DNA from: Arenicola marina
Lineage: Eukaryota; Annelida; Polychaeta; Arenicolidae
Direction: 5' to 3'
Length of the DNA: 64,000 bases
NCBI GenBank assembly: GCA_964019135.1
Contig: OZ025257.1
Coordinates: forward strand, 28,628,352-28,692,351
A program made the position numbers and the translations under genes. Position 1 is the first letter of the stretch. Each line of letters begins with the position of its first letter. Positions 1 to 12,500 of this stretch are shown piece by piece. The notes under the pieces are model-generated. The model saw nothing but the letters and a program-made list of their open reading frames with translations. It did not search any database and was not told the DNA's origin.

Positions 1-2675
1 ATGGGTCTGAAAACTCACCATAAGTGAATGTACGACGCTCGCAAGCAGTGGGTTAGTCATGGGCGCCCCCGAGACCCCAATAATGAGGATTACAAACGGT
101 ATAAAGATTTAAAGCGTCGATTTAGATTGCATTTGCGAAAGTTACGCCACGAAGAAGAGCAAAACTTTTTCTACGAGCTAGACAAATATTGCGAAATTGA
201 CTAAAAGAAGTTTTGGTCCATGATCAACAAGTGCCGCAAAAAGAAAGGTGTGGTTAATCGCCCTCTCATAGTAGATGGTGTAGCCCATCGCGGCCACGAA
301 GAACAGGCCGCTGTCTGGTTTGATTATTTCACTAATTTGTATCAGGCAGACGACACCAGCACGTCAGTAAACGATGATAGTCAATTCGACGAAGTAACAA
401 ATGCGTATGTCCGAAACTATGTAAGTCGTTTGAAACTGTTAACGGCTGACGAAACTGATGATATATGTCAGGAGTTTACGCCTTCCGAGATAGAAGGCGA
501 ACTTAAGAAACTGAAGCTGGGGAAGAAAGGCGGCCATGAGTGGTTTGACCAACGAGCATCTGACGTTTGGAGGGCCGAACCTCGTAATTTGCCTGACAAA
601 GTTGTTTAATGCTATTTATATACATGAATATGTCTCAGTGGAGATGAAAAGAGTTTTAATTTATACCCTATACAAAGGATCGCGAAAATACGAAGATGAC
701 CGAAAAAATTACAGGGGCATTGCGTTGTTAACGGTTATATCGAAGTTGTTCGAAAAGACAATATTGGTAAAATTCAAAACCTGGATAGCGCGCACTGGTT
801 TAAAGTTTCCTTCTGCTAATCAGAATGCATACCAGGAGTCGATGTGCAGTTTGTTTGCTTCTTACGAAGTACAAGAGTGCATCCAATATAATTGTGAACA
901 AAATTCGCGTTTATTTCTTGGACTACTAGATTCATCTAGCGCTTTTGACACGGTGTGGCATTGTGGGTTATTTGTTAAGTTGCACGAATTTGGTGTGCGT
1001 GGAAAATTCTGGCGTTTGTTATTCGCGTCATATGAAAACATGGTATCAAATGTGGTTTGTAACGGTGTTGCCTCTAAGGATATTCCCATATGTAGATCCG
1101 TCCGACAGGGATCGATTATGGGTCCATGGTATTATATGATCTTTATTCACGACTTGGCAGTTACATTAAGTACGTGCCCTCTAGGGGCCAGGACGGGTTC
1201 AGTGCCATCCGGTGGTATCCTACAAGCCGACGACATAGCTCTCTGCGCCCTCACTGCAAAGGGCCTGCAGGGTCTTGTGGACATATGTGAAAATTATAGT
1301 CGCCAATGGAGATTTAGGTATAACCCTGTTAAATCGAAGTTGATGGTTTTTGGTGAGTCGCAAAAACGTAAGAAAGAAAGACTTTTCAAGACAAACATTT
1401 TTCTGTATGGTGAAAGAATCGAGGAAGTGACTGAATATACTCATGTTGGTGTGAAACTGAACGCTCAGCAACAGACGCTAGGGAGAGCTGAGGAGGTAGC
1501 TATGACAAATTCGGAGAACTTTAATGGCCATCATCGGGAAAGGAGTTTCGGGCTCAAGCATGGGCTGCCTTACGGCATTAAAGCTTTACCGGACTGTGGT
1601 ATGGCCACGTGCTCTCTATGGGGCGAAGCTTCGGAACAAACAGACCAAGCAAGAAATCAAGAAGCTAGAGCGTGCTCACGCGTCTGCCCTCCGAGTTATT
1701 CAAGGTTTCCCAAAGAGGGCAAGCATAACGATAAGCTTATCTATGTTAATTGAAAAACACCTACTGTGCGAGATCGATCGTAAAAAATTATATTTTTGTG
1801 GTAGCCTTTGTCGCCTTAATGATACTAAACTAGCTAAGGCTGTTTTCGTAGAGCGTCTGCGTCAATTTCAACCCAAAACCCATAGAGCGCAGCAAGGTGG
1901 CTTTGTAAGCGACTTAGTTGATATATTTATGAAATATAATTTGCTGAGTTATTTTAATCAGTTCTACGCTGATGGTTCCTTCTCTCAAAATTAAGTGGAG
2001 TGGAAGCGCCTTGTTAATGCAAACATAAGGGACTGGTGGAACGCAAACTATCCCACATTTACCAGTAGAGTTAAATTTGAGCGATTGAGAGAGGTGTGCG
2101 GAGAATTGCAACAGATGCATCCAATTTGGCCCCTAGAAAAAAAGAGTATCGAGATCTCGCCCGCCTTAATTGTGTAATAAGCGAGGAACGCGAAGTACAT
2201 GTGTGTAACTATTGCGGGAAGGTCTACTCAGATGGCCTGGCCCACTACATTCACTCATGTTGTAAGTATTTACCAGCTAGAGAATCTTTTTGGACCCATT
2301 TGACAAACCTCTGCAGTGTTCAATTAAGTGCATTCATTCACAACTGTGAAGAAAAGGAACAAACAGCTTTAATTCTAGGCAAACGTCCAAACATGCCGTT
2401 ATCAGCCAATGAGCGCGCTGTTTTCTTGAGCGTTTGTGCGAGTGCGTGGCAAGTCCTCGCATATGAACGTATCCTGAGGTACTACTAACCTGGCCCGATA
2501 TACCTAGTGGATAGGTACGCAATGAATACGTACTCGTTAGAGGTTTCTTTTGTTGTTATTTAGTTCCCTTTTCACGTTTGGTGTTATGTGAGTTGTGTTA
2601 CTTGTAATTGGATTTCATGTAACTCTCCAGCAAATGGAGGAAATAAATAAAATCAATCAATCAATCAATCAATCT
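1..2675 (+). mobile_element. Decayed non-LTR retrotransposon (LINE), 5' end outside window
   Basis: The + strand encodes pieces of one retrotransposon polyprotein spread over several frames. Positions 28-609 hold the linker between endonuclease and reverse transcriptase, with an in-frame TAA at 202. Near 535 the frame shifts and 536-1520 carries the reverse transcriptase: NYRGIALL, then SAFDTVWH, then SVRQGSIMGP. The catalytic box reads QADD instead of Y/FADD near 1228. A further shift near 1520 leads to the thumb and C-terminal region, with a stop at 1992. Another shift near 2100 leads to a Cys/His-rich end, CNYCGKVYSDGLAHYIHSC. The 3' end is AAATAAATAAA followed by (AATC)n at 2641-2675, a typical microsatellite tail. 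At least two stops and three frameshifts mean the copy is dead. The clade is not resolved; CR1/L2-like is an inference from the tail and the C-terminal motif. Confidence 0.9.
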
Positions 2676-3408
2676 TCACCAGCGAAACCAGCAGTGCTGG
2701 ATTGGCATCCGCTGGATAGGATATGGCGGGCTGACGACATCTCTCTCATCGCTTTATCGCAAAAACATACCATTAGTCGCATCCATTTGTACGAGGGATA
2801 GCGGACAACCGTGACGTAAACCTCAGACAGTTGGAAACAATTTGTTTGCCATCCATTATTGATGACACTGCTCCATATTTTATTATAACATAATTTAACC
2901 CAACATATACTTAAATCGCCAAAATTGAAGAATATAAGGGGTGTTGGAGGTATATTCTATCAAACGCTTTCTAACAATCAACAGAAGCACAGATAAATAA
3001 ATGGCTTCAATCTCATTTGCTTCTGTTACATACACATATTGGAAAGTTATAATCAGCACTATTATAGTTTATAATCAACATTTAAGAGGGATATGGGTCT
3101 CCGTTCAACTCATCACCAAGCTTCTACAAACAAAACATCCATCGACCACTAACATCACTTTTCATTACGGTCAACAAGACGCCATACCAGGCCAGCGTCA
3201 TCAAAAACGCTGGCGATTGACTGTGTGAGGCAAGAAACTCGCCATGGGCAAGGTTGGTAAGAGCGATTAATTTCACCTGTACCGTGGTCCGCAGCCCAAG
3301 CGACTGGTCACGAGTAGTTAGTTGTTCAATTGTAGCTCACTTCAACTTGCAAGTTTGTTGGTTGTAGTCTTTATATCCATTGTGGCATTGCCTCCATAAC
3401 AAAAACCT
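2676..3408. other. Spacer without recognised gene
   Basis: AT-rich sequence between the LINE tail and the SINE cluster. I see no exon, RNA gene or tandem repeat here. The short ORFs lack codon bias or recognisable motifs. Confidence 0.5.
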
Positions 3409-3765
3409 CCAGTGGGCTAGAGCGCTTGCCTTGAGTGCTCTCGCCAGCCCAGAGCCTAACGGCACGTGGATCGCGCCCCGCCGTGGCCAGGTCTGTGTGG
3501 TTGGTTGGTTATTGAGGACGCTTTAACCACTTTTGGTCATATCGCGTCAACGGGAGAAGAAAGGGAGAATGGAGCCATGTCCCCGGGGGTAACCCCACAT
3601 GGGATCTTTATCCCGCGACCACACAGACATGGCAGGGCTCCAACCACCGATCCACGTGCCGTTAGGTTCTCAGGTGGCCAGAGCACTCAAGGCGAGCGCT
3701 CTAACCCAATCAGCTATCGCGCCGGCCCCTATTGTCTGTGTGGTCGCAGGATAAAGATTGCATAA
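3409..3765 (+). mobile_element. tRNA-derived SINE (outer copy), interrupted by a second SINE
   Basis: The + strand shows a 5'-truncated SINE head at 3409-3500 (AGTGGGCTAGAGCGC, then CTAACGGCACGTGGATCG). It resumes at 3734-3765 with GTCTGTGTGGTCGCAGGATA. The gap between the two halves is filled by an inverted copy of the same family. The head resembles a tRNA gene with an A box. The continuity of the outer copy across the insertion is seen by comparison with the complete inner copy. Confidence 0.75.
3501..3733 (-). mobile_element. tRNA-derived SINE, complete inner copy, with 10-bp target duplication
   Basis: Read on the - strand this starts GGGCCGGCGCGATAGC, carries an A-box-like segment and TTAGAGCGCTCGCC, then a B-box-like GGTTGGAGCCC. 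It continues through GTGTGGTCGCGGGATAAAG and GGTTACCCCCGGGGACATGG and ends in (AACC)n. It is flanked by the direct repeat GTCTGTGTGG at 3491-3500 and 3734-3743, the expected target-site duplication. The insertion therefore went into an older copy of the same family. Confidence 0.85.
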
Positions 3766-5229
3766 ATAATGGATGGTGTTCAGCGGGATTTTACTCTTGT
3801 TTCCTTCTGGCTGTAATTAAATAAGATGTTGTACATGCTGAAAGACTGGCTATGCTTTGCGAAAAAGTGGAGTAATTAAAGTAAGTTTTTTGTTATAGGA
3901 AGTGTGGACATTTAGTGAAACAGTGAATAATAGTTACCAATTGACCTGGGCAGGATATACAGTGGAGGTTACCTACTATCTTGCAGTTAAATAAGTACTT
4001 GTTGGTGGGTAAGATTTGGTGTGCTAGTTTGTACTGGAAATCTGAAAGCTTTTTCCCAGTTTGTGATGGAGATAGGGATGTGTTGTGTGGCTAAAAAGTG
4101 GTACATGTTCTTTGTGGTGAATTGGTCTAAAGTTAAGGTGTTGTCCTCTGATGTTTGGCTGTAGATGGATGGTGCGTTGGCTAGGCCTTGAATTTTCTGT
4201 TTTAGTTTCTGTAGCCATCCTGGTGGTATTGCATGGGTGATAATGTTATAAATGTTTTCTACTTAGCGGTAAGCGTGATCAGTTTTGGTGCTTCGCGATG
4301 ATTCGTTATAAGTAGCATTGCCGCGAGTTCTGCGGTGTCTCAGGATAGACACGTTTGTCATATCACAGCCGAAACGGCGATGTTTATTAGGTTTCTGAAT
4401 TTATAGAATGGAACAATCGAGCTTTCTGCAAATTGTGATGTATATACCGCGTATAGGCGTACCTGAATGAGTTAGATAGGTTATCATATATGTTAAATGC
4501 TAATCTTATAGCAGCGATGTTGAAAATTTTATATATGACATATAGGAAGTTAATTATACTCACCTAGTGTAACTTAATTGCCATATTTATAATTGTACAC
4601 ATATTTTTGCATAAACTGACGTAATTATATATTTAAATTATTTATAAATAAGTATTGCAATATAAGCGTTAATTTAAACAAGTTCTCTGTAAATTTAGTT
4701 TTTAATAGATTTGTTTCAGTATTAATTTATTTGCTCAGTATATGCCTATTATTTCACTACCGGTTAACTAAGATTCATTGTATCAATATAATTATGCCTT
4801 GTGTCAAGATTTGATGTTGAAAGGAAAACTATATGGCAGAATTTGAATATCTCATACCATTTTAGATATAATTACATGTATACTTTATTAATTATATTTA
4901 TTTATTTAGAATATATTCTATTTATATATGACATCAGATCAAATCATTACTGGGCAGATCAGTATATATGGTTAATCTGCGCACCCTTTATTCTGACATG
5001 TCTCATATAGTTGCAAGAGTATGTAGAACTTTTTGATAACACCCGATTTATTTGTATACATTGCACTGTATGCATATGGATAATCAAAGCTTTATATGAT
5101 GGCTGGATAAAACTACTTGCGATAAAATGGGTGATAATCAGTGACTGAAGTAAATAACATATAATGGTAGTATTATAATGTGTTGGATAAGGGGGCTCCA
5201 TGACCATGTGAATTAAGAGCCGCTGCTAT
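3766..5229. other. AT-rich spacer
   Basis: No exon-like segment with splice sites, no RNA gene and no clear repeat were found. 4500-5000 is very AT-rich. Confidence 0.5.
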
Positions 5230-6228
5230 AAGACATTGCAAGACATGGGGCGGAGCCAGGAGGGGGGTCCAGCTAGCGTCCCCCCCCCCCATTTGGGAAA
5301 GAATGGAATTTTTCAATACAAAATCTAGGCTATCTGCGGCGTGGACGTAAGGTTTCATTGGTAGACCCCACGGTCGCAAATGTTTTAGTGCCGCGCCCAA
5401 TCGCAACTCTTCAGTAGACCCCCCCACTTTGAAGGAAGATCGTTCGAACGCTATTTAAGGCATAATCCAGCTAACAAGTTAACGCCATGACAATGTTTTT
5501 TGTTTGTTTTGGTTTTGGTTGATATAACGTGAACATGTATGTTTTTTTTTCGTTGCCCGAACGTTTTCAAATAACGTTGTCCGACATTTAGTCCAGTATT
5601 AAAATTGTGCCTTCTGTGAGAAACAACTGCGTAAATGATGAATTAATCAGAAGCATGATTGCCAAATACACTTAATTACATTTTTTTTTTTCATGACGTC
5701 TAATTTTTCAAGTTTTATTAGTCACTACACAGGGCAAGGGTTTTATTTCTATGGGATAAAGACTAGAAAATATGATTTCAATGTTTGCGACGAATGTAAC
5801 AACGTTGTCCTGATGTTAACTTTGAGATGACGTGATTACAACCAAAAACCAACGTGTGCGAACGTTGTGTGTTAGCTGGGATACCACCCCGCCACCCGGT
5901 CGCAAGGTTCAATGGACCCCACCCCACCCCACCTTTCAAACTCCTGGGTCTGCCCTTGTAAGATAGGTCCCTCTGCTGGTGGTGAACTTGGACGTTAGCA
6001 TCTTAGTCATGTAATACAGCAGCTCTACACATTTCCTGTAGAGAAACCAAGCCAGCAAGCAGCCAGGCAAGTCTTCAGTGCTGCTTATGGGTTGACCTGC
6101 ATACAGAGGGTCATAAGCTTGAACTCTATCAAACATATCAACAGGACAAAACACACACTTTAGATATATTACACGAGTTATATACTCACCTATCAATGGA
6201 TGCAAGCATCGGTTATCCCATTATAAGC
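5230..6228. other. Spacer with poly-C/poly-G tracts, possibly repeat-derived
   Basis: Contains C tracts near 5281-5292 and 5418-5425 and phrases such as GGCGGAGCCAGG that resemble ends of inverted-repeat elements elsewhere in the window. I could not define paired ends or a target duplication. No gene was recognised. Confidence 0.35.
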
Positions 6229-7290
6229 TAAGGGGACACTTGGTCATGAATGTATTTAATCCGTGACAACATGTCCCTCCACCTTCCCCTGGGGACCCCT
6301 GTTCATGGCAATATAAGGCCCATGACAACATGCGCCCCCCAACCCATGTCCCTTAACCCACCTTGATCAGTGATCCAATGCTAAGCTAAGGGGTCACTTG
6401 GTCATGGCTGTAATTAGCCCGTGACAGCATGTCCCACCACCCTCTTCATGTCCCTTAACCCTCATAGATCAGCAATCTCGTGCTTACCTAAGGGGACACC
6501 TAGTCATACCTATATTAGCCCAATGACAACATGCGCCCCCAACGTCCCTTAACCCACCTTGATCAGTGATCCAATGCTAAGCTAAGGGGTCACTTGGTCA
6601 TGGCTGCATTTAATCCGTGACAACATGTCCCCCCCCCCCCTCCGCATGTCCCTTAACCCACCTGGACCAGTGATCCAATGCTAAGGTAAAGGGACACTTC
6701 GTCATGGCTGCATTTAACCCCGTGACAGCATACCCCCCCCCCCCCCACACTTCCCATGTCCCTTAACCCACTTGGATCAGTGATCCAATGCTAAGGTAAG
6801 GGGACACATGGTCATGCCTGTATTTAGCTCGTGACAGCATGTCCCCCCACCCTTTCCATGTCCCTTAACCCTCATAGATCAGCAATCCCAGCGCTAACCT
6901 AAGAGGACGACCCCTGCTTATAGCTATATTCGGCCCATGACAATGTGTCCTACCCTGCCAATGTCCCTAAAACAACGTGGAACGGTAATCCCATGATAGG
7001 CCAAAGGGACACTTGGTCATGGCTGCATTTAATCCGTGACACCATGCCCCCCTCCCACCTCCCCATGTCCTTTGACCCACCTAGATCAGTGATCCAATGC
7101 TCAATTAAGAAGACACTAAGTCATGGCTGTATTTAACCCACGTAGATCGGTAATCCCGTGCTAAGCTATGGGACACCGGGTCATAGCTATGTTAGGCCCA
7201 TGACAACATGGCCCCCCCTCCTCCCCATGTCCCTTAACCCACATAGATCGGTAATCCCGTGCTAAGCTACGGGACACTTGGTCATAGCGA
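6229..7290. repeat. Tandem repeat, ~105-bp degenerate unit, about 10 copies
   Basis: Each unit has the order TAAGGGGACACTTGGTCATG, then GTGACAACATGTCCCCCC, then CCATGTCCCTTAACCCAC, then GATCAGTGATCCAATGCTAA. Unit starts fall near 6229, 6393, 6493, 6583, 6686, 6796, 6900, 7002, 7106 and 7165. Spacing varies through C-tract length and small deletions. Confidence 0.85.
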
Positions 7291-7988
7291 GCGCAAGCGA
7301 GCTCTTAAGGTAACATGCATGCATAATTAAAGTCTATTTCAAGCATAGGCTTCGGACTTTCATTTCGCCTAACAGCCCCCATGAGACGTTTCTGAGTAAG
7401 GAGCAAATTTCCGCGGCACCAAAAAATTATCCCCTAAACACTGGTCGAAATGTGTTATGTCAAGTCTTTAATAATTAAATTATCTAGCCTTAAAAAGGTA
7501 ACTGATAAATTATTGAAACGCTGACACTTCATTTACGCTGTATAAATTACAATACATTTATGACAAGGCCTTGAATGACAGCTGTAGTTCCTTTCCCGTT
7601 CAAACTCCTAGCAGTGATATCGTGGCTCGTAAAAAGAAACAGTCCAGGGAATCCCCTAGCAGATTGGTAGAGCGCTGTGGAAGGCCCCCCTTTCCCCTCC
7701 AACTTCCGTTCTGAAGCGGTAACTTTTTCCATTCACCCGCTCTGACAGTAGGCCTACGTACGGGTAGATCTACTTCATTTTAGTTCTGTTGGATAACTTC
7801 ATGAAATTTTGCTGTGAAAAATATCGGCGCTGTTAGGTGCGTGTTTCATTTTCATTAGAAATGTCGACTGTCTCATTGCCGGGCATCCGGGGCCCGCCCC
7901 CCTTTCCCCACCACCCCCGCCGGATATGTATAATAGTCCCTCCCCCAGCCCCTTTAAGCTAGCTCAGGTCCAATTAAAAATGTCCTTT
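7291..7988. other. Spacer without recognised gene
   Basis: Mixed AT-rich sequence with one G/C-rich patch near 7890-7960. No gene or clear repeat was seen. Confidence 0.45.
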
Positions 7989-7993
7989 ATATT

Positions 7994-8183
7994 CAGGGGC
8001 GGATCTAGGAGCGGATCTAGGGAACTTGTGAACCTGAACATACACTGTTAAAGTCGGCTTCCCCGAGCATCCCCTCTCCCCCCGGTCGCAAGTTTTTCAG
8101 AGAGCACCCCCCCCTCACCCGGGTGGCAAGTTTTTCAGAGAGCCACCCCCCCCCCCCTTGGCAAATTCCTAGATCCGCCCCTG
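7994..8183. mobile_element. Short inverted-repeat (MITE-like) element, copy 1
   Basis: Starts CAGGGGCGGATCTAGG and ends CTAGATCCGCCCCTG, a perfect terminal inverted repeat. The interior has C tracts, GTCGCAAGTTTTTCAGAGAG and ACATACACTGTTAAAGTCGG. It is flanked by ATATT at 7989-7993 and 8184-8188. There is no coding capacity, so it is non-autonomous. The first 16 bases are partly duplicated. Confidence 0.85.
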
Positions 8184-8681
8184 ATATTTTACATTGATTG
8201 GATGACCTATACTGCCCGGAGGTGGGTACTACCTAATTACTACAGGGGTATTTTTATCGAATGAAATTACAGGATTCTGCTCCGGGGAATTAAAGAGAGA
8301 CCGTATTCACAAACGTAACTTTTCTTCCCTGCATGGCTGATATACGCTCAATTTCAATTCGCGCCATAACGGAATATGTAGTAATATCAACATCCGGAGT
8401 GTATACCGCTTGTCCGTTTTTCCTTTTACTTATGAACATTATAAAAGCAGAAATTTCCTTTTTTCAATTTTCGGTTTCACAAAAGGTAATGCAGAAAAAG
8501 ATATTCCTTTTCACTTTACCGTTTTGAAACGTGCAAAGCAATAAAAAATGTAATGGTTGTCAGAAACTGTTAAAAACCAAAACGGAAATAGGTAAAACGC
8601 GAGCGATATCTTTTACCGTTTTGTAAATTACAAAACGAAAACAGGTAATAAGATGATTTATAGTTACTTCAGAAACGACAA

Positions 8682-8842
8682 CAGGGGCGGATCCAGGAAT
8701 TTGCTAGGGGGGGTTGCTCTTTGAAAACTTGCGGCCGGGGTGGGGGGGGTGCTCGGAGAACCAGACTTTTACAGTGCATGCTCAAGTTCCCAAGAGGGGG
8801 GGGGGTGCACGCCCCCTAACCCCCCCTGTAGATCCGTCCCTG
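8682..8842. mobile_element. Short inverted-repeat (MITE-like) element, copy 2
   Basis: Starts CAGGGGCGGATCCAGG and ends TAGATCCGTCCCTG. The interior matches copy 1 in reverse order of landmarks (CTTGCGGCCGGGG, GTGCATGCTCAAGTTCCCAA). It is flanked by GACAA at 8677-8681 and 8843-8847. Confidence 0.85.
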
Positions 8843-9390
8843 GACAACCCATTAGCTTGGACGTATATAGTTTCTTTGCCAATCACAGCGCCAATCAAGC
8901 AGCCATACGACCCCAAGTTACGTAGTAGCTGTATTTTCATGCCTGGCGTTAAAAGTCAAAATTGCATCGGTAACCTGACTTCGCTTTCTATCATCCTGGG
9001 TCGGAAAAAAGTACCAAGTCGTTAATGTTTGTGTGAAAGACGATCAGATGTTAATGTGAACAACGTTGCGACTCGAAGTTTACTTTTAAAACATCACTTT
9101 TAATTATGGCTTGATATGCTAATTTATGTTTGACCAATCATTTAGTTTAATGAGTCAATGAAAACAATGGACTACGTTACTAGCTGAAGTTAACGTCTGA
9201 CATATCCTGACAAAGCCGGAGAGCAGAGTCCGTTAACGGTCCGTTAACTCGAACCATGGGAGGAAAAGAAAGTAATTGCACTTTTAGGTGGGACGGGAGG
9301 GGGGGGGGGGGGCGACCTATTCACAGTAACTTGAAAAACTAGAAACAGATTAAGAAGTAGTTTTCCTCATTACTTTCTTCCACAGTCCCT
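8843..9390. other. Upstream region of the chimeric receptor gene
   Basis: No gene was seen. It contains a long G tract at about 9297-9312 and a TTAACGGACC-type palindrome near 9231-9248 (CCGTTAACGG). It lies directly ahead of the receptor TATA box and may include regulatory sequence, but no site is clear. Confidence 0.4.
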
Positions 9391-9392
9391 CC

Positions 9393-9400
9393 TATATATA
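9393..9400 (+). promoter_or_regulatory. TATA box of the chimeric receptor gene
   Basis: TATATATA lies 46 bases before the signal-peptide ATG at 9446. A start site 25-30 bases downstream would give a 5' UTR of only ~20 nt. The placement supports 9446 as the true start. Confidence 0.6.
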
Positions 9401-9445
9401 GGATTGATGACGGTAGTTAACATTAGTCGCCAACAACCTGACATC

Positions 9446-9533
9446 ATGTCGACACTTGTGGCAATATGCTTCTTAATTGTGGCAGTAGTTCCTGATCTCC
9501 AGGCACAACCTACCAATTGTGAGGTTGATTCCG
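9446..9533 (+). CDS. Exon 1 of chimeric receptor: signal peptide
   Basis: ATG at 9446 opens MSTLVAICFLIVAVVPDLQA, a typical signal peptide, then QPTNCEVDS. The exon ends at 9533, followed by the strong donor GTAAGT. The split codon is phase 1: G at 9533 plus GT at 13351-13352 makes Gly and keeps the exon 2 frame open. The exon is far too short to stand out as an ORF; it was found by looking for a secretory start ahead of the large exon. Confidence 0.8.
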
Positions 9534-12500
9534 GTAAGTATATGGTGTCATAGAGCTTAATATGTGTTAAAATATAGCCAAAAGCTAAATCGTTCGCTCC
9601 ATATAAAATTTGGCCCGATAAGTTTGAACAAAACGTCACAGCAACGGAAATATTTCTGGATACTTCAAACCGAATGCAATATTGGTGTATATCTGTTGTT
9701 TATTGCGCGGTTCATGTGAAAGACTACCCAATGCATTCTATTGCAATGAAAGAGACGGTCTTGCCAGCTAAGACGAGAACGTCAAACGTAACTTGAGAGG
9801 GGAGACGAACATCTGGGGATAAGTGCAACTGGAATATATACAGCGAGTGCCGACTATGTACATGCATTACTGACAGAGTATAGGCCGAAATGTCAGCGCG
9901 CCGTGAGTCATTTGGCGTATCGAAGCTTTATAATGGGATCGGCCATGTTATTTTTGTTTGGGTTTTTTGCGGGCAAAGCACTGGTCTGATTTGAATGGTA
10001 TTTGGTACACATGAGGTCAGGGGAATATTGGTACCTATTCCACGACATACAGGAAGTCTTTCTGCATTTATTTAGGCACAGCGATTTTTCTCCATTTTAA
10101 TTCGGATCAAATTTAACCATCCAAAAGCTCGAAAACTATAAATGTGAGATGAAATCTGAGACCACATTTCCTTTGTGCCGCTCTCAGAAGAATACTTTGA
10201 TGTTTACGCTTTAATAGCTACAACGGAGCTACGAAGAAAAACATGATTTGTGACCTTGACCTTGGAAGCGTGACCTTGATCAATATAGTACTTTGCGCCC
10301 GAATACTAATGTCATGTCTCAAGCAAGGTGTCGTTTGTCTGACATGTCCCCCTCATGGAGAAATTGGGGAGACCATTTTACCCGCCAAAATGCTCCCGTA
10401 GGGTCCCATGTTTAACTTTGGGAATTTTTAGCGGGAAAACGGGCGATTTGCATAAATGAAAGACGATATAGAAGTACTAATGGGCCCAATACGTGAAATA
10501 ATTTGCAGCGTGATTAAATGGAAACTGCGAACGTTATAGCGATTTTTTCCGTTTTTTGGTCCTATCTTTCAATGGTTGAGCAAATTTCGAAAAATTCCTG
10601 TGACCTTGACCTTTGACCTTATGGAATGATATTAGGGTCATAATTCACAATGCATTATGCACAATGCGCAATGAACATTGTAAACTGCAGTATGCATATT
10701 GCATAATGCAATGTGAATATTGTAAACTGCAGTATGCATATTGCATAATGCAATGTGAATATTGTCAAATGCAGTATGCACATTGCATAATGCAATTTGA
10801 ATATTGTAAACTGCAGTATGCATATTGCATAATGCAATGTGAATATTGTCACATGCAGTATGCACATTGCATAATGCAATGTGAATATTGTCAAATGCAG
10901 TATGCACCTTGCATACTGCAATGTGAATATTGTCAAATGCAGTATGAACATTGCATAATGCAATGTGAATATTGTCAAATGCAGTATGCACATTGTCAAA
11001 TGCAGTATGCACATTGTCAAATGCAGTATGCACATTGTCAAATACAACATGCCGCTATTCAATACGCAGCCTGTCATCCGCCTTCTGAAACTGCCCATTA
11101 TACATATGCGCTTATTCGACTTGCGATTATGCGTGACACCGCATTTTGCTTTGCCCCATTTTGACATACGGTGGCGCCACTGGTTTGAAACAGATAAACT
11201 ATTCTGACAACAACGGATCCCTCCGGCGCGACCTTCACCTTACTGGTGTGGCATGAAATAGTGTCCGGCCATGAAATCGTGTCCGGCCGGACCAAATTTC
11301 ATAGCACGGTAACATGAAATTGTGTCCACCGTGAGAAAGTGTCCGCGTACTTTTTATAATATATACGAATAGCAGAAAAAACGGGACCTTAGTGCAGTAA
11401 TGAGAGGGGGCAAGGGGCAAGAGGTAGTCGTGTTTATTTTGCGGGTCGGACACATTTTCATGGCTGTGATCGGCTCCATGAAAATCGGTCCGCCCCTATC
11501 AGAAAACCCATACATCATCAGAAGAAGCCATTTGGCGGGTCGGACACATTTTCATGGCTGTGATCGGCTCTATGAAAATCGGTCCGCTCCTATCAGACAG
11601 CCCATACATCATCAGAAGTCATTTGGCGGGTCGGACACATTTTCATGGCTGTGATCAGCTCCGTGAAAATCGGTCCGGGTCGGACACATTTTCATGGCTG
11701 TAATCGGCTCCATGGAAATCGGTCCGCTGCTTTTTCATATATTTTATGAAAGTCAAAACTTTGTATATTTTTAATCAATTTAAATAATAATAATGAAATT
11801 GCAATAGAAACTAGTAATAACATTTAACTATGATAAAACATTTTAATAACAATTCACCTGAGTTTACTAAAGCATATTATTTATTATAATATAGTATTTT
11901 TGCTGTTGACTGCAGTAAACGATTGTCTGCATATAATGTGCTGCATGCCTCATTTTCTAATACGACACCAAATAATTAATTTAGGCATAAAATAACTTTA
12001 CTTGTGGTAGATAAAACCAGCCCAAACAGCCATTTTCTTTTGGTAAGGATAATTCACCTGTCATGCCTAATTGCAAAATAATTACTTGTATTCTATATTG
12101 CAAGTTTGCACCTAATTAAGCTTACATGGTGGGGGTGCCATGTGTATTTCTGTTCTTTAATGGGAATGGGCTGTTCATTGCATCGTGAACTAGGAATGAG
12201 AAAAATAATTGTTTGTCAACCGGAATGACCATGAATTTTCATTAATCGTGAACTGGGAATTTTTATATTAAATAACCGTGAATTGGGAAATCACCAATTT
12301 ATGTCATGTATCGATCCGCCTTAATTTCCTTTGCATGCTAAGAGTTCTCGTTTTAATTCAGTTTGTGATCTGGGATTAATGAAGTTTATTATGCATAATC
12401 TAGAAGTAACTGCGGCGCCTGTGGAAACAGACAAGAAAAAGATCACGTTGGAACGGACTTCCGGTGGAATGCAAGGTGAAGGTCGCGCCGGAGGGATCCG

